In this document: positions 1 through 5,491 of the stretch, piece by piece
Layout of the letters: each line of letters starts with the position of its first letter
Position numbering within the stretch: position 1 is the stretch's first letter
Assembly: GCA_947628595.1 (NCBI GenBank)
Contig: CANRAN010000031.1
Coordinates: forward strand, 1-11,235
Direction of reading: 5' to 3'
From: an uncultured Clostridia bacterium
GTDB taxonomy: Bacteria > Bacillota > Clostridia > Oscillospirales > Acutalibacteraceae
DNA length: 11,235 nucleotides
Program-made: the position numbers and the translations under genes
Notes under the pieces: model-generated
The model's input: the letters and a program-made list of their open reading frames with translations, nothing else
What the model was told of the DNA's origin: nothing
The model's database searches: none

Positions 1-83
1 ACTGTCTGATTATATGCAAATTCATAATCAAGAGTCCTTCCGAAATAATGATCTTTTGTTTTGTAGGTTACTGCTGTACACAT
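1..83 (-). CDS. Choloylglycine hydrolase / linear amide C-N hydrolase family protein (N-terminal fragment)
   Basis: Only the first 27 codons plus two bases lie in the window; the gene continues past base 1. The peptide begins MCTAVTYKTKDHYFGRTLD. This is the typical start of Ntn-type bile salt hydrolases and penicillin V acylases: Met-1 is removed so that Cys-2 becomes the N-terminal nucleophile, and FGR(N/T)LD supplies the conserved Arg and Asp near the active site. The start at 81-83 is supported by a GGGAGG ribosome binding site at about 91-96. Family members deconjugate glycine- or taurine-conjugated bile salts or hydrolyse similar amides, usually in the cytoplasm. Which substrate applies cannot be decided from the fragment. 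A candidate promoter lies about 170 bases upstream on the same strand. The family call is firm for so short a piece because Cys-2 and the FGRTLD block sit at the expected spacing. Confidence 0.85.
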   Translation of the reverse strand, partial: MCTAVTYKTKDHYFGRTLDYEFAYNQT

Positions 84-250
84 AATTTTTCCTCCCGTTA
101 ATTTATATTTCAGTTTGCCGGATAACCTGACAGGTACACATACTCCTCTGCGGAAAGGTCAAGCAAAGGATTGTTGTCAAATTCTTTTTAAATGTTTTCT
201 CTCATTTCCGCATCAATCGGATGCATCCGTTCAAAATTATCATTTATATG

Positions 251-279
251 AGTATATCACCATTTTCCGGATTTTACAA
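251..279 (-). promoter_or_regulatory. Candidate sigma-A promoter for the choloylglycine-hydrolase-family gene
   Basis: Read on the minus strand, TTGTAA (274-279) and TATACT (251-256) are separated by exactly 17 bases. Transcription would start near base 245, giving an untranslated leader of about 160 bases before the ATG at 83. I see no recognisable riboswitch in that leader. The region is AT-rich, so a chance match is possible. Confidence 0.4.
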
Positions 280-326
280 CATACCTCAAATAAATATTTC
301 CAAATAATAAGGAAAATATTTTTCAC

Positions 327-355
327 TTGACAAAAGAATATATATATAATATAAT
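327..355 (+). promoter_or_regulatory. Consensus sigma-A promoter of the tRNA-Pro gene
   Basis: TTGACA at 327-332 and TATAAT at 350-355 are both perfect and separated by 17 bases. Transcription should start around 361-363, some 18 bases before the mature tRNA 5' end, as expected for a strongly expressed stable RNA gene. Confidence 0.85.
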
Positions 356-379
356 TGTTAAGGCTTGCGAATATAGTAT

Positions 380-452
380 CGGGGTGTAGCCCAGTTGGTA
401 GGGCGCCACATTTGGGATGTGGAAGCCGGGAGTTCGAGTCTCCCCACTCCGA
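380..452 (+). tRNA. tRNA-Pro (anticodon UGG)
   Basis: A complete 73-base cloverleaf can be folded by eye. The acceptor CGGGGTG pairs with CACTCCG (one G-U). The D stem GCCC pairs with GGGC. The anticodon stem CCACA/TGTGG closes a TTTGGGA loop with anticodon TGG, and the T stem GGGAG/CTCCC closes a TTCGAGT loop. The discriminator is A452. The C1-G72 start pair and UGG anticodon identify proline. No CCA is encoded (the next bases are TGC), so CCA must be added by nucleotidyltransferase. The gene stands alone with its own promoter and a terminator downstream. Confidence 0.95.
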
Positions 453-453
453 T

Positions 454-468
454 GCGGCGTGTCGCCGC
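454..468 (+). repeat. GC-rich trailer hairpin directly after tRNA-Pro
   Basis: GCGGCG (454-459) and CGCCGC (463-468) form a perfect 6-bp stem with a TGT loop, one base past the tRNA discriminator. It may help 3' processing of the pre-tRNA or simply lengthen the terminator region. Similar but decayed sequences recur at about 561 and 656. Confidence 0.55.
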
Positions 469-476
469 CTCCAATT

Positions 477-510
477 AGCACTTGAAAGTTTTTCAGGTGC
501 TTTTAGTTTT
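477..510 (+). terminator. Intrinsic terminator of tRNA-Pro
   Basis: AGCACTTGAAA (477-487) pairs with TTTCAGGTGCT (491-501), with one G-U and a three-base loop, and is followed by a T-rich tail. It lies 25 bases past the tRNA end. A near copy lies at 678-705. Confidence 0.8.
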
Positions 511-560
511 ATATAGCCGATTACTTTACATCCCTTTATTTACATAATTATAGCGGTGTG

Positions 561-583
561 GCGGCGGTCGCTGTTATCAATTC
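561..583 (+). repeat. Degenerate copy of the tRNA-trailer repeat
   Basis: The stretch GCGGCG-GTCGC followed after a few bases by CAATT matches the trailer at 454-476 (GCGGCG-T-GTCGC ... CAATT), with a one-base gap and a diverged middle. No terminator hairpin follows. It is read as a decayed repeat, with modest confidence because the match is short. Confidence 0.35.
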
Positions 584-655
584 GTAATTATTTCACTCAG
601 ATCAATTAATACATAACTCGACCGTTGATTTACTTGATGTACAAGAAATAAGTTT

Positions 656-712
656 GGCGGAGTGCCGTTGTCCGATTAGCACCTGATGATTTTTCGGGTG
701 CTTTTAATTCAT
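656..712 (+). repeat. Second copy of tRNA-trailer plus terminator unit
   Basis: The sequence from GGCGGAGTG through TCCGATTAGCACC and the following hairpin matches the tRNA-proximal unit (GCGGCGTG ... TCCAATTAGCACT) closely. The terminator portions agree at roughly three quarters of positions. This suggests an old tandem duplication, of which the tRNA copy has been lost or never existed. Confidence 0.5.
678..705 (+). terminator. Second intrinsic-terminator-like hairpin
   Basis: AGCACCTGA (678-686) pairs with TCGGGTGCT (694-702) with one G-U, followed by TTTT. It resembles the tRNA-Pro terminator and may act as a backup stop for tRNA readthrough ahead of the operon promoter. No separate gene ends here. 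Confidence 0.6.
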
Positions 713-791
713 CTGACGAATTTTAATATTTTTTGCACAAGCGTATATCCAATATAGTCCCAACCCCTCCTCAAAAGTGATATCTGTTTTA

Positions 792-820
792 TGGACTTTT
801 GGGTATAATTGTTGTATTAT
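792..820 (+). promoter_or_regulatory. Candidate promoter for the CBS-TatD-SDR operon
   Basis: TGGACT (792-797) and TATTAT (815-820) are separated by 17 bases. The -35 box matches consensus at 4 of 6 positions and the -10 box at 5 of 6. Transcription would start near 827, downstream of the spurious TTG at 799 and upstream of the chosen ATG at 853. Confidence 0.45.
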
Positions 821-852
821 ATAGTTATATAAAAATGAAAGGGGAAATGCAG

Positions 853-1272
853 ATGAATCTGTTTTACCTTCTTAAGCCAAAAACAACGGTGGCTTACCTT
901 AACAAAACTGGCAGTATAAGACAAGGACTTGAAAAAATGCGTGTACACGGCTATGCGGCAATACCTGTAATAGATGATAACGGAGAATATATAGGAACAG
1001 TAAGTGAGGGCGATTTTCTCCGCCATATTCTCGAACACGGAAATGAAGGCTTTGATGCAGTCGATAATTACCATATTATAGATATAGTCAACGAGGAAAG
1101 AAACCGTCCGGCAAAATCAACCGTCACAATGGACGAGCTTTTGCTTATGGTTATGGATCAGAATTTTGTACCCATAACGGATGACAGAAACGTATTTATA
1201 GGTATTGTAACACGGCGTGATGTTATAAAGTATTTTTACGATAAGGATAAAAAGGCTGAAAATAACAAATAG
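853..1272 (+). CDS. Stand-alone two-CBS-domain protein
   Basis: This 139-residue protein consists almost wholly of a tandem CBS (Bateman) pair, at about residues 8-64 and 76-130. Each repeat ends in the usual G-x-x-S/T-x-x-D motif: GTVSEGD at 48-54 and GIVTRRD at 117-123. In known CBS pairs the S/T and D contact the ribose or phosphate of bound AMP, ATP or c-di-AMP, so a cytoplasmic nucleotide-sensing role is likely; the partner is unknown. I chose ATG 853 because AAAGGGG lies eight bases before it; ATG 847 is too close and the TTG at 799 has no binding site and precedes the likely transcription start. No catalytic or membrane domain is attached. It is the first gene of a run with tatD, a dehydrogenase and an unknown protein. 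Confidence 0.85.
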   Translation: MNLFYLLKPKTTVAYLNKTGSIRQGLEKMRVHGYAAIPVIDDNGEYIGTVSEGDFLRHILEHGNEGFDAVDNYHIIDIVNEERNRPAKSTVTMDELLLMVMDQNFVPITDDRNVFIGIVTRRDVIKYFYDKDKKAENNK

Positions 1273-1317
1273 GGAAATAAGGAATAAAAAACAAATTAAA
1301 AGGGAAATATATACATT

Positions 1318-2088
1318 ATGAATATGATTTTTGATACACATTCGCACTATGACGATAAAGCATTTGACGAAGACAGGGATACTCTCCTTACGAATTTATT
1401 TGAAAACGGTGTTTGCGCCGTTGTTAATCAGGGGACAGATGTGGGTACCTCACGGTTAGGACTGGAGCTTGCGGAAAAGTATGATCGTGTTTTTGCGGCG
1501 GTGGGTCTGCACCCCGAATGTCTTACTGAAAAAAGCATAAGTGATTTAGAGAAAATAAAGGATCTTGCCAAGCATCCTAAAGCGGTTGCAATCGGTGAAA
1601 TAGGGCTTGATTACTACTATGATATACCCAAGGTATTGCAAAAGCAGATATTTACCGCTCAACTCGATATAGCAAAGGATCTTGATATGCCCGTAAATAT
1701 ACATGACAGAGAAGCACACGGCGATATGCTTGACATACTAAAAAAATATTCTCCAAGGGGAATACTCCATTGTTTTTCGGGGAGTGTTGAAATGGCAAAG
1801 GATATCATCAAACTCGGAATGTATATAGGCATAGGCGGTGTTTTAACGTTCAAAAATGCCGTAAAAATAGTTGAGGTTGTACGGAATATCCCACTTGAAA
1901 GTATAGTGCTCGAAACTGATTGTCCGTATCTTGCACCCGTACCATTCAGGGGCAAGAGAAACGACTCCAGATATATTGAATATACGGCTCAGCGTATAGC
2001 GAAGATAAAAGGTATAACTGTCGAAAAGGTATTGGAAACGACAAAATATAATGCCGAATATGTATATAATATAAATGTAAAGCAGTAA
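1318..2088 (+). CDS. TatD family metal-dependent hydrolase
   Basis: The 256-residue length fits the TatD/YcfH/YabD family of TIM-barrel hydrolases, which act as Mg2+-dependent 3'-5' DNA (or RNA) exonucleases or deoxyribonucleases in the cytoplasm. All metal ligands expected for the family are visible: His8 and His10 in DTHSH, Glu94 in GEIGLDYY, His129 in NIHDREA, His151 in LHCFSG, and Asp201 in LETDCPYL. The family signature around PFRGKRN also follows. ATG 1318 is used because AGGGAA lies about eleven bases upstream; a second ATG two codons later is possible. It starts 45 bases after the CBS gene and is probably co-transcribed. In many Firmicutes tatD lies next to metS or rnmV; that neighbourhood is absent here. 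Confidence 0.93.
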   Translation: MNMIFDTHSHYDDKAFDEDRDTLLTNLFENGVCAVVNQGTDVGTSRLGLELAEKYDRVFAAVGLHPECLTEKSISDLEKIKDLAKHPKAVAIGEIGLDYYYDIPKVLQKQIFTAQLDIAKDLDMPVNIHDREAHGDMLDILKKYSPRGILHCFSGSVEMAKDIIKLGMYIGIGGVLTFKNAVKIVEVVRNIPLESIVLETDCPYLAPVPFRGKRNDSRYIEYTAQRIAKIKGITVEKVLETTKYNAEYVYNINVKQ

Positions 2089-2151
2089 CTAATATACAAT
2101 TTGTATTATAATCAGATATATATACAATGCGTAGATAAAGAGGTGAAATTT

Positions 2152-2901
2152 ATGAAAGCACTTATAACAGGAGCAAGCTCCGGTATAGGCAGGGATATAG
2201 CCCGTGCACTTGTATGCAGAGGTTGGGAGGTAATACTCGTTGCAAGAAGGGCGGACAGACTTATGGATCTGAAAAAGGAGCTTGGCAAAAAGGCTAAATG
2301 CGTTCGCTGTGATGTTTCCCATAAGGAGGAATGTATAAAGCTTCACGAGGTGCTCAAAAAAGAAGATATAGAAATGCTCGTCAACTGTGCAGGCTTTGGG
2401 CTTTGCGGCTTTTTTACGGAAACCTCAATGGAGAGAGAACTTGAAATGATCGACACAAATATAAGAGCCGTTCATATACTGACAAAGCTGTTTCTTGAGG
2501 ATTTCATGATGAAAAATAAGGGCTATATACTTAACGTAGCATCTATCGCAGGATTCTTCTCAGGACCTATGATGGCAACCTATTATGCGACAAAGAATTA
2601 TGTTGTAAGTCTTACGGGTGCAATTTTTGAGGAGCTTAAACGTCGAGGAAGCAATGTAAAAATAAGTGCATTCTGCCCCGGACCTGTCGATACGGAATTC
2701 AATAAGGTTGCGCACGTAAAATTTTCAACCGCACCCATTGACAGTAAAACGGCAGCCACAGCAGCCATTGACGGAGTCATGAACGGAAAGCTTTATGTTA
2801 TTCCTACACTAAAAATAAAATCACTTAAATTCGTAAAACGTCTTTTAAGTGATAAGACAATAACGCACTTCTGCTACACATTCCAGAAGAAGAAAAGATA
2901 G
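2152..2901 (+). CDS. Classical SDR family NAD(P)-dependent oxidoreductase
   Basis: The 249-residue protein has the full classical short-chain dehydrogenase pattern. TGASSGIG at 6-13 is the dinucleotide-binding loop and NCAG at 78-81 follows beta-4. Asn103, Ser131 and the Tyr144-x3-Lys148 pair (in YYATK) make the catalytic tetrad, and PGPVDTEF follows. The basic ARR at 31-33 at the end of beta-2 suggests NADPH preference. It most resembles the YdfG/DltE-like group, but the substrate cannot be inferred. The start at 2152 is chosen because AAAGAGGTG lies six bases upstream; the frame is open upstream to a TTG at 2101 without a binding site. The C-terminus is lysine-rich. It begins 63 bases after the TatD gene and ends 31 bases before the next, so it is an operon member. 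Confidence 0.92.
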   Translation: MKALITGASSGIGRDIARALVCRGWEVILVARRADRLMDLKKELGKKAKCVRCDVSHKEECIKLHEVLKKEDIEMLVNCAGFGLCGFFTETSMERELEMIDTNIRAVHILTKLFLEDFMMKNKGYILNVASIAGFFSGPMMATYYATKNYVVSLTGAIFEELKRRGSNVKISAFCPGPVDTEFNKVAHVKFSTAPIDSKTAATAAIDGVMNGKLYVIPTLKIKSLKFVKRLLSDKTITHFCYTFQKKKR

Positions 2902-2932
2902 CAGAATGCAGAATGTAAAAAAAGGTGAGTTT

Positions 2933-3550
2933 ATGCTTAAAACAGAAAGAGTCGAGGTAATGAATTTTAACAATGCTATAAGGGGAGCAAGAAATCCCCT
3001 CAACAGTTGGAATCGCTCGGACAGCTATTTTGACGAAAATGGAAAATTCGTACTCGGAGAAAATGATCTGTCACTTGCAATACGATTGAGAAAAGCCGGC
3101 AGTGACCATAGAAAATTCCTGCGTCAGATATTCGTTACTGTTGATATAACCGCACCAATATATTGGTGGAAAGAATTTGATACATATAAGGTAGGAACAG
3201 TTGCAAATTCAACAAGCACTATGCATAGGATAACCTCCGCACCGTTTGATATATCGCATTTCAGCTGCGACAGAATGGACGAGGAAACATTGAAACATAT
3301 GCAGGAAATAATTGAATATCTTGAGGTACTCAGGCTCAGATATATTGAAACAAAGGATAAGCAGCTATGGTATAATATAATACAGCTTTTGCCGTCAAGC
3401 TACAATCAGATGAGAACCTGTACAATGAATTATGAAAATCTTATTTCCATGTATAATTCAAGACACAATCATAAGCTTGACGAATGGCATATCTTTTGCG
3501 ATTTTATAAGAAGCTTACCCTATTCAAAGGAAATTATAATATGTGAGTAA
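2933..3550 (+). CDS. Conserved protein of unknown function, possibly a distant ThyX-like protein
   Basis: This 205-residue soluble protein has no signal peptide or membrane segment. The start at 2933 follows AAAGGTGA by a few bases; an ATG at 2906 is in frame but lacks such a site. Conspicuous blocks are an N-terminal AIRGARNPLNSW (15-26), GENDLSLA (42-49), then RKFLRQIFV-TVDITAPIYWWKEFDTYKVGTVANSTSTMHR spanning 60-99, and a C-terminal LPSSYNQMRT (153-162) with NHKLDEWHIFC (179-189). From memory, proteins with these blocks are widespread as hypothetical proteins in gut Firmicutes and their phages. The order of the central and C-terminal blocks recalls flavin-dependent thymidylate synthase ThyX, but the canonical RHRxxSxNExSxRY motif is absent; only an N-x2-S spacing is kept. 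Function is therefore open. It is the last gene before a strong terminator. Confidence 0.75.
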   Translation: MLKTERVEVMNFNNAIRGARNPLNSWNRSDSYFDENGKFVLGENDLSLAIRLRKAGSDHRKFLRQIFVTVDITAPIYWWKEFDTYKVGTVANSTSTMHRITSAPFDISHFSCDRMDEETLKHMQEIIEYLEVLRLRYIETKDKQLWYNIIQLLPSSYNQMRTCTMNYENLISMYNSRHNHKLDEWHIFCDFIRSLPYSKEIIICE

Positions 3551-3567
3551 CAATAGCTTAACAATAC

Positions 3568-3609
3568 AGAAGCAGTGACTCAGCGGTTACTGCTTCTTAT
3601 TTATTTTAT
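3568..3609 (+). terminator. Intrinsic terminator closing the CBS-TatD-SDR operon
   Basis: GAAGCAGTGAC (3569-3579) pairs with GTTACTGCTTC (3586-3596), with one G-U and an outer A-T pair, over a six-base loop. A T-rich tail follows. It lies 18 bases past the stop of the last operon gene. Confidence 0.85.
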
Positions 3610-4094
3610 GTCAAAGTTGTAATAAAATCAAGGTACTTGCAAACAAAAGTAAATTTGTCACAATACGGTCGCAGGGGCTTTATTTTGTCATTTGCAGATG
3701 TATTTTCTCCTGTAAAAATGCGATTATTCAGTATAAGACCGGCATTATTGTGGTATTTTTTTGTTATATGCAAAACGTAATTATTTTGTATCTTATTATT
3801 TAAAAGCTGTAATTTTTAAAAATTCAGGCTGTCAAAAGAATATTTTTTAGATTTACATTTTCACATAGAAGAAAGAAAAAAAGTAGCCTATAATCGTAAT
3901 TTTATTCAAAGTGTAAGCCCGATATTCCGATATTTAATACAATAAAATGTCTGTAATTAATCGGTTACAGACTTGTAACAGTCAATTTCTGCACTTTGCA
4001 CATAAATTAAAGCACAATATTCTCAAAGAGAATTAAATAAGCTTAAAATAATGGAGAAAAAGGGCTAATCGGGTCAATGTGTTCGTCAGGATAT

Positions 4095-4118
4095 ACAAAA
4101 AAGAGTGTACTTTTTTGT
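4095..4118. promoter_or_regulatory. Perfect inverted repeat abutting the G5/3D gene promoter
   Basis: ACAAAAAAG (4095-4103) and CTTTTTTGT (4110-4118) form a perfect 9-bp dyad around AGTGTA, ending one base before the -35 hexamer. It could be an operator or activator site, or part of an A-tract UP-like element. As RNA it would resemble a terminator on either strand, but no gene ends nearby. Confidence 0.45.
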
Positions 4119-4147
4119 TTGACATATTTAGGTGACAGGTCTATAAT
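4119..4147 (+). promoter_or_regulatory. Perfect consensus sigma-A promoter of the G5/3D gene
   Basis: TTGACA (4119-4124) and TATAAT (4142-4147) match consensus at every position with a 17-base spacer. Transcription should start near 4154, giving a leader of about 59 bases. Confidence 0.9.
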
Positions 4148-4170
4148 AACCTCATCAACGAAAAACGCAT

Positions 4171-4193
4171 ATCGGTGCAGGCGCATCGGTGCG
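4171..4193 (+). repeat. Direct repeat and small hairpin in the leader of the G5/3D gene
   Basis: ATCGGTGC occurs at 4171-4178 and again at 4185-4192. The second copy sits in a short hairpin, CGCA-TCGG-TGCG (4182-4193), just before the AAGGAG ribosome binding site at 4199-4204. Its place in the 59-base leader suggests a role in mRNA stability or translation; no known leader motif is recognised. Confidence 0.4.
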
Positions 4194-4212
4194 AAGCTAA
4201 GGAGATACACTT

Positions 4213-5376
4213 ATGAACAGTCAAAGGAAGAAGCACACACTACTTAAAAAAGCAGTATCAGTTGCGGTAACAACAGCAGTTTGTTTTGGTGCTGCGGCGA
4301 CGGCGGCAACTTTTACTCAGACAGTTAAGGTAACAGACGGCAAACAAAGTGTAGAGGACTATGAGCCAAAGCTCGATACTGAGGAAGTATCCATTATAGA
4401 AGAAGAAGTAGGTCAGTCAATGCTTTCGGCATTCAGCGTAGACAGCAAAGATACAAGTATTGAAAGTGAAAACAGTTTTATTACTGCAAACACAGATACA
4501 AACACAGCACTTGCCGCAGCAAGGGAAGTATCCGAAAATGAAATAAGAATTGCCGAGTGGCGTTCGATTGTTGTTAAATTAAGGGGAAAAGAGCTAAAGA
4601 AAGATGTTCCTGCCGGAACAGTATCGGATGCGCTTGCCTATCTTGACATAAAGCTTGAAAAGAATGATGAACTCAAGGTCGACAAAGACGAAGAGTTAAA
4701 GGACGGCATGGAAATAGTTATTAATGATGTTGTTTATAAGGAAGTAACTACAAAGGAAACAGTCGATTACAAGACCATAAACAAGGACACATCAACTCTT
4801 TATGTGGGCGAAAGTTCGGTTGATACATATGGTGTTGAAGGCGAACGCACGATAGTGAAAAAGGAAAAGTATGTAAACGGCGAGAAGGTTTCAGAGGAGG
4901 AAATAAGCAACAAGGTTACAAAAAAGCCTGTTGACGAGGTAATTCTGAACGGAACAACCGAAAGACCGGCCATAACGATGGATACCAATTACGGTACTAT
5001 TGAAGTAGACGAAGGCCTTAACACGATAACAGACACAAACGGCAACACCCTTAATTATACCGATGTTATAACAGGCTCGAGTACAGCATATACGGCAGAA
5101 GCCGGCGCAATATGCTCAACAGGACGTTTGGCAAGATATGGTGTTGTAGCCGTTGACCCAAATATGATTCCATACGGTTCAATACTTTATATAGTTTCAG
5201 ATGACGGTTTTGTATATGGCTATGCCGTAGCAGGAGATACAGGCGGATTTATATATAACGGAACAAACACAATAGTAGACCTCTACTTTCCGACACTTGA
5301 CGAGTGTGTAAATTACGGCAGAAGAGGAATAAATGTTTACGTACTCAGTGGCGTATCTGAGGACGCTACCTATTAA
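4213..5376 (+). CDS. G5 and 3D domain-containing cell-wall protein
   Basis: The 387-residue protein starts at ATG 4213, eight bases after AAGGAG. A basic N-terminus and a hydrophobic stretch (about 12-34) form a signal peptide or membrane anchor. A low-complexity Ser/Thr/Glu linker follows, then a region at about 117-170 like DUF348, a G5 domain at about 174-248, and a C-terminal 3D domain at about 288-378. The three aspartates that name the 3D domain are present as Asp315 (VDPNMIPYG), Asp342 (GDTGG) and Asp356 (IVDLYFP). Proteins of this layout (YabE, YuiC, RpfB-like) bind and cleave peptidoglycan, in several cases as lytic transglycosylases for growth or spore germination. It likely acts outside the membrane on the cell wall. 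It is monocistronic between its own promoter and terminator. The enzymatic role is inferred from the family. Confidence 0.9.
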   Translation: MNSQRKKHTLLKKAVSVAVTTAVCFGAAATAATFTQTVKVTDGKQSVEDYEPKLDTEEVSIIEEEVGQSMLSAFSVDSKDTSIESENSFITANTDTNTALAAAREVSENEIRIAEWRSIVVKLRGKELKKDVPAGTVSDALAYLDIKLEKNDELKVDKDEELKDGMEIVINDVVYKEVTTKETVDYKTINKDTSTLYVGESSVDTYGVEGERTIVKKEKYVNGEKVSEEEISNKVTKKPVDEVILNGTTERPAITMDTNYGTIEVDEGLNTITDTNGNTLNYTDVITGSSTAYTAEAGAICSTGRLARYGVVAVDPNMIPYGSILYIVSDDGFVYGYAVAGDTGGFIYNGTNTIVDLYFPTLDECVNYGRRGINVYVLSGVSEDATY

Positions 5377-5383
5377 CTAATGT

Positions 5384-5413
5384 AAAGGGTGCTTTCGGGC
5401 ATCCTTTATTTTT
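5384..5413 (+). terminator. Intrinsic terminator of the G5/3D gene
   Basis: AAAGGGTGC (5384-5392) pairs with GCATCCTTT (5399-5407), with one G-T, over the loop TTTCGG, and is followed by ATTTTT. It starts seven bases past the stop codon. Confidence 0.85.
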
Positions 5414-5432
5414 ATATTATAATAGTACAGAA

Positions 5433-5471
5433 GAGGCATTTACTAAGAGCTGACAGCTTAGCAAATGCCTC
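5433..5471 (-). terminator. Long hairpin downstream of nth, probable terminator
   Basis: GAGGCATTT (5433-5441) pairs with AAATGCCTC (5463-5471). After one A/C mismatch, CTAAG pairs with CTTAG, leaving a nine-base loop. The 14-bp stem lies 20 bases past the nth stop. The minus-strand tail (TTCTGTACTATT) is only moderately T-rich, so termination may be partial; it could also act in convergence with the G5/3D terminator. Confidence 0.55.
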
Positions 5472-5491
5472 ATTCATCACAAATTCACGGG

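Larger units (their letters stand above)
453..852. other. 400-base noncoding region between tRNA-Pro and the CBS gene
   Basis: I find no credible gene here. The region holds the tRNA trailer hairpin and terminator, a degenerate second copy of the trailer near 561-583, a third copy with a second terminator hairpin at 656-712, and the likely promoter of the downstream operon at 792-820. A long reading frame entering the CBS gene from base 799 has only a TTG start and no ribosome binding site, so I treat those bases as leader. No second tRNA can be folded. Confidence 0.6.
3551..4212. other. 662-base noncoding region upstream of the G5/3D gene
   Basis: After the operon terminator the DNA is AT-rich, with no open frame of note on either strand. 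It contains small dyads: a 14-base palindrome AATTTTTAAAAATT at 3812-3825; overlapping inverted repeats CTGTAA/TTACAG (3951-3956, 3965-3970) and GTTAC/GTAAC (3964-3968, 3975-3979); and ATTCTC/GAGAAT at 4019-4033. A 9-bp dyad at 4095-4118 touches the promoter of the next gene. I looked for a c-di-AMP (ydaO) riboswitch, common before such cell-wall genes, and did not find its conserved blocks. A small RNA cannot be excluded. Confidence 0.55.

Noticed and set aside
115..330. 71-codon open frame on the plus strand left of tRNA-Pro
   Set aside because: It has no ribosome binding site or recognisable domain, lies in AT-rich divergent regulatory DNA, overlaps the minus-strand promoter candidate, and would run into the tRNA promoter.
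656..712. A second tRNA gene before the duplicated terminator
   Set aside because: No cloverleaf, T-loop TTCGA motif or anticodon arm can be built upstream of this terminator.
799..852. N-terminal extension of the CBS protein from a TTG at 799
   Set aside because: No binding site precedes it, it overlaps the likely promoter -10 box, and ATG 853 has a well-placed AAAGGGG and matches the usual start of the family.
3951..3979. WalR box (TGTWAH-N5-TGTWAH) upstream of the cell-wall gene
   Set aside because: TGTAAT and TGTAAC occur but as inverted or wrongly spaced copies, and they lie about 150 bases above the promoter.
3610..4212. c-di-AMP (ydaO/yuaA) riboswitch before the G5/3D gene
   Set aside because: Such genes often carry one, but the conserved ydaO blocks are absent and the leader from the mapped promoter is only about 59 bases.
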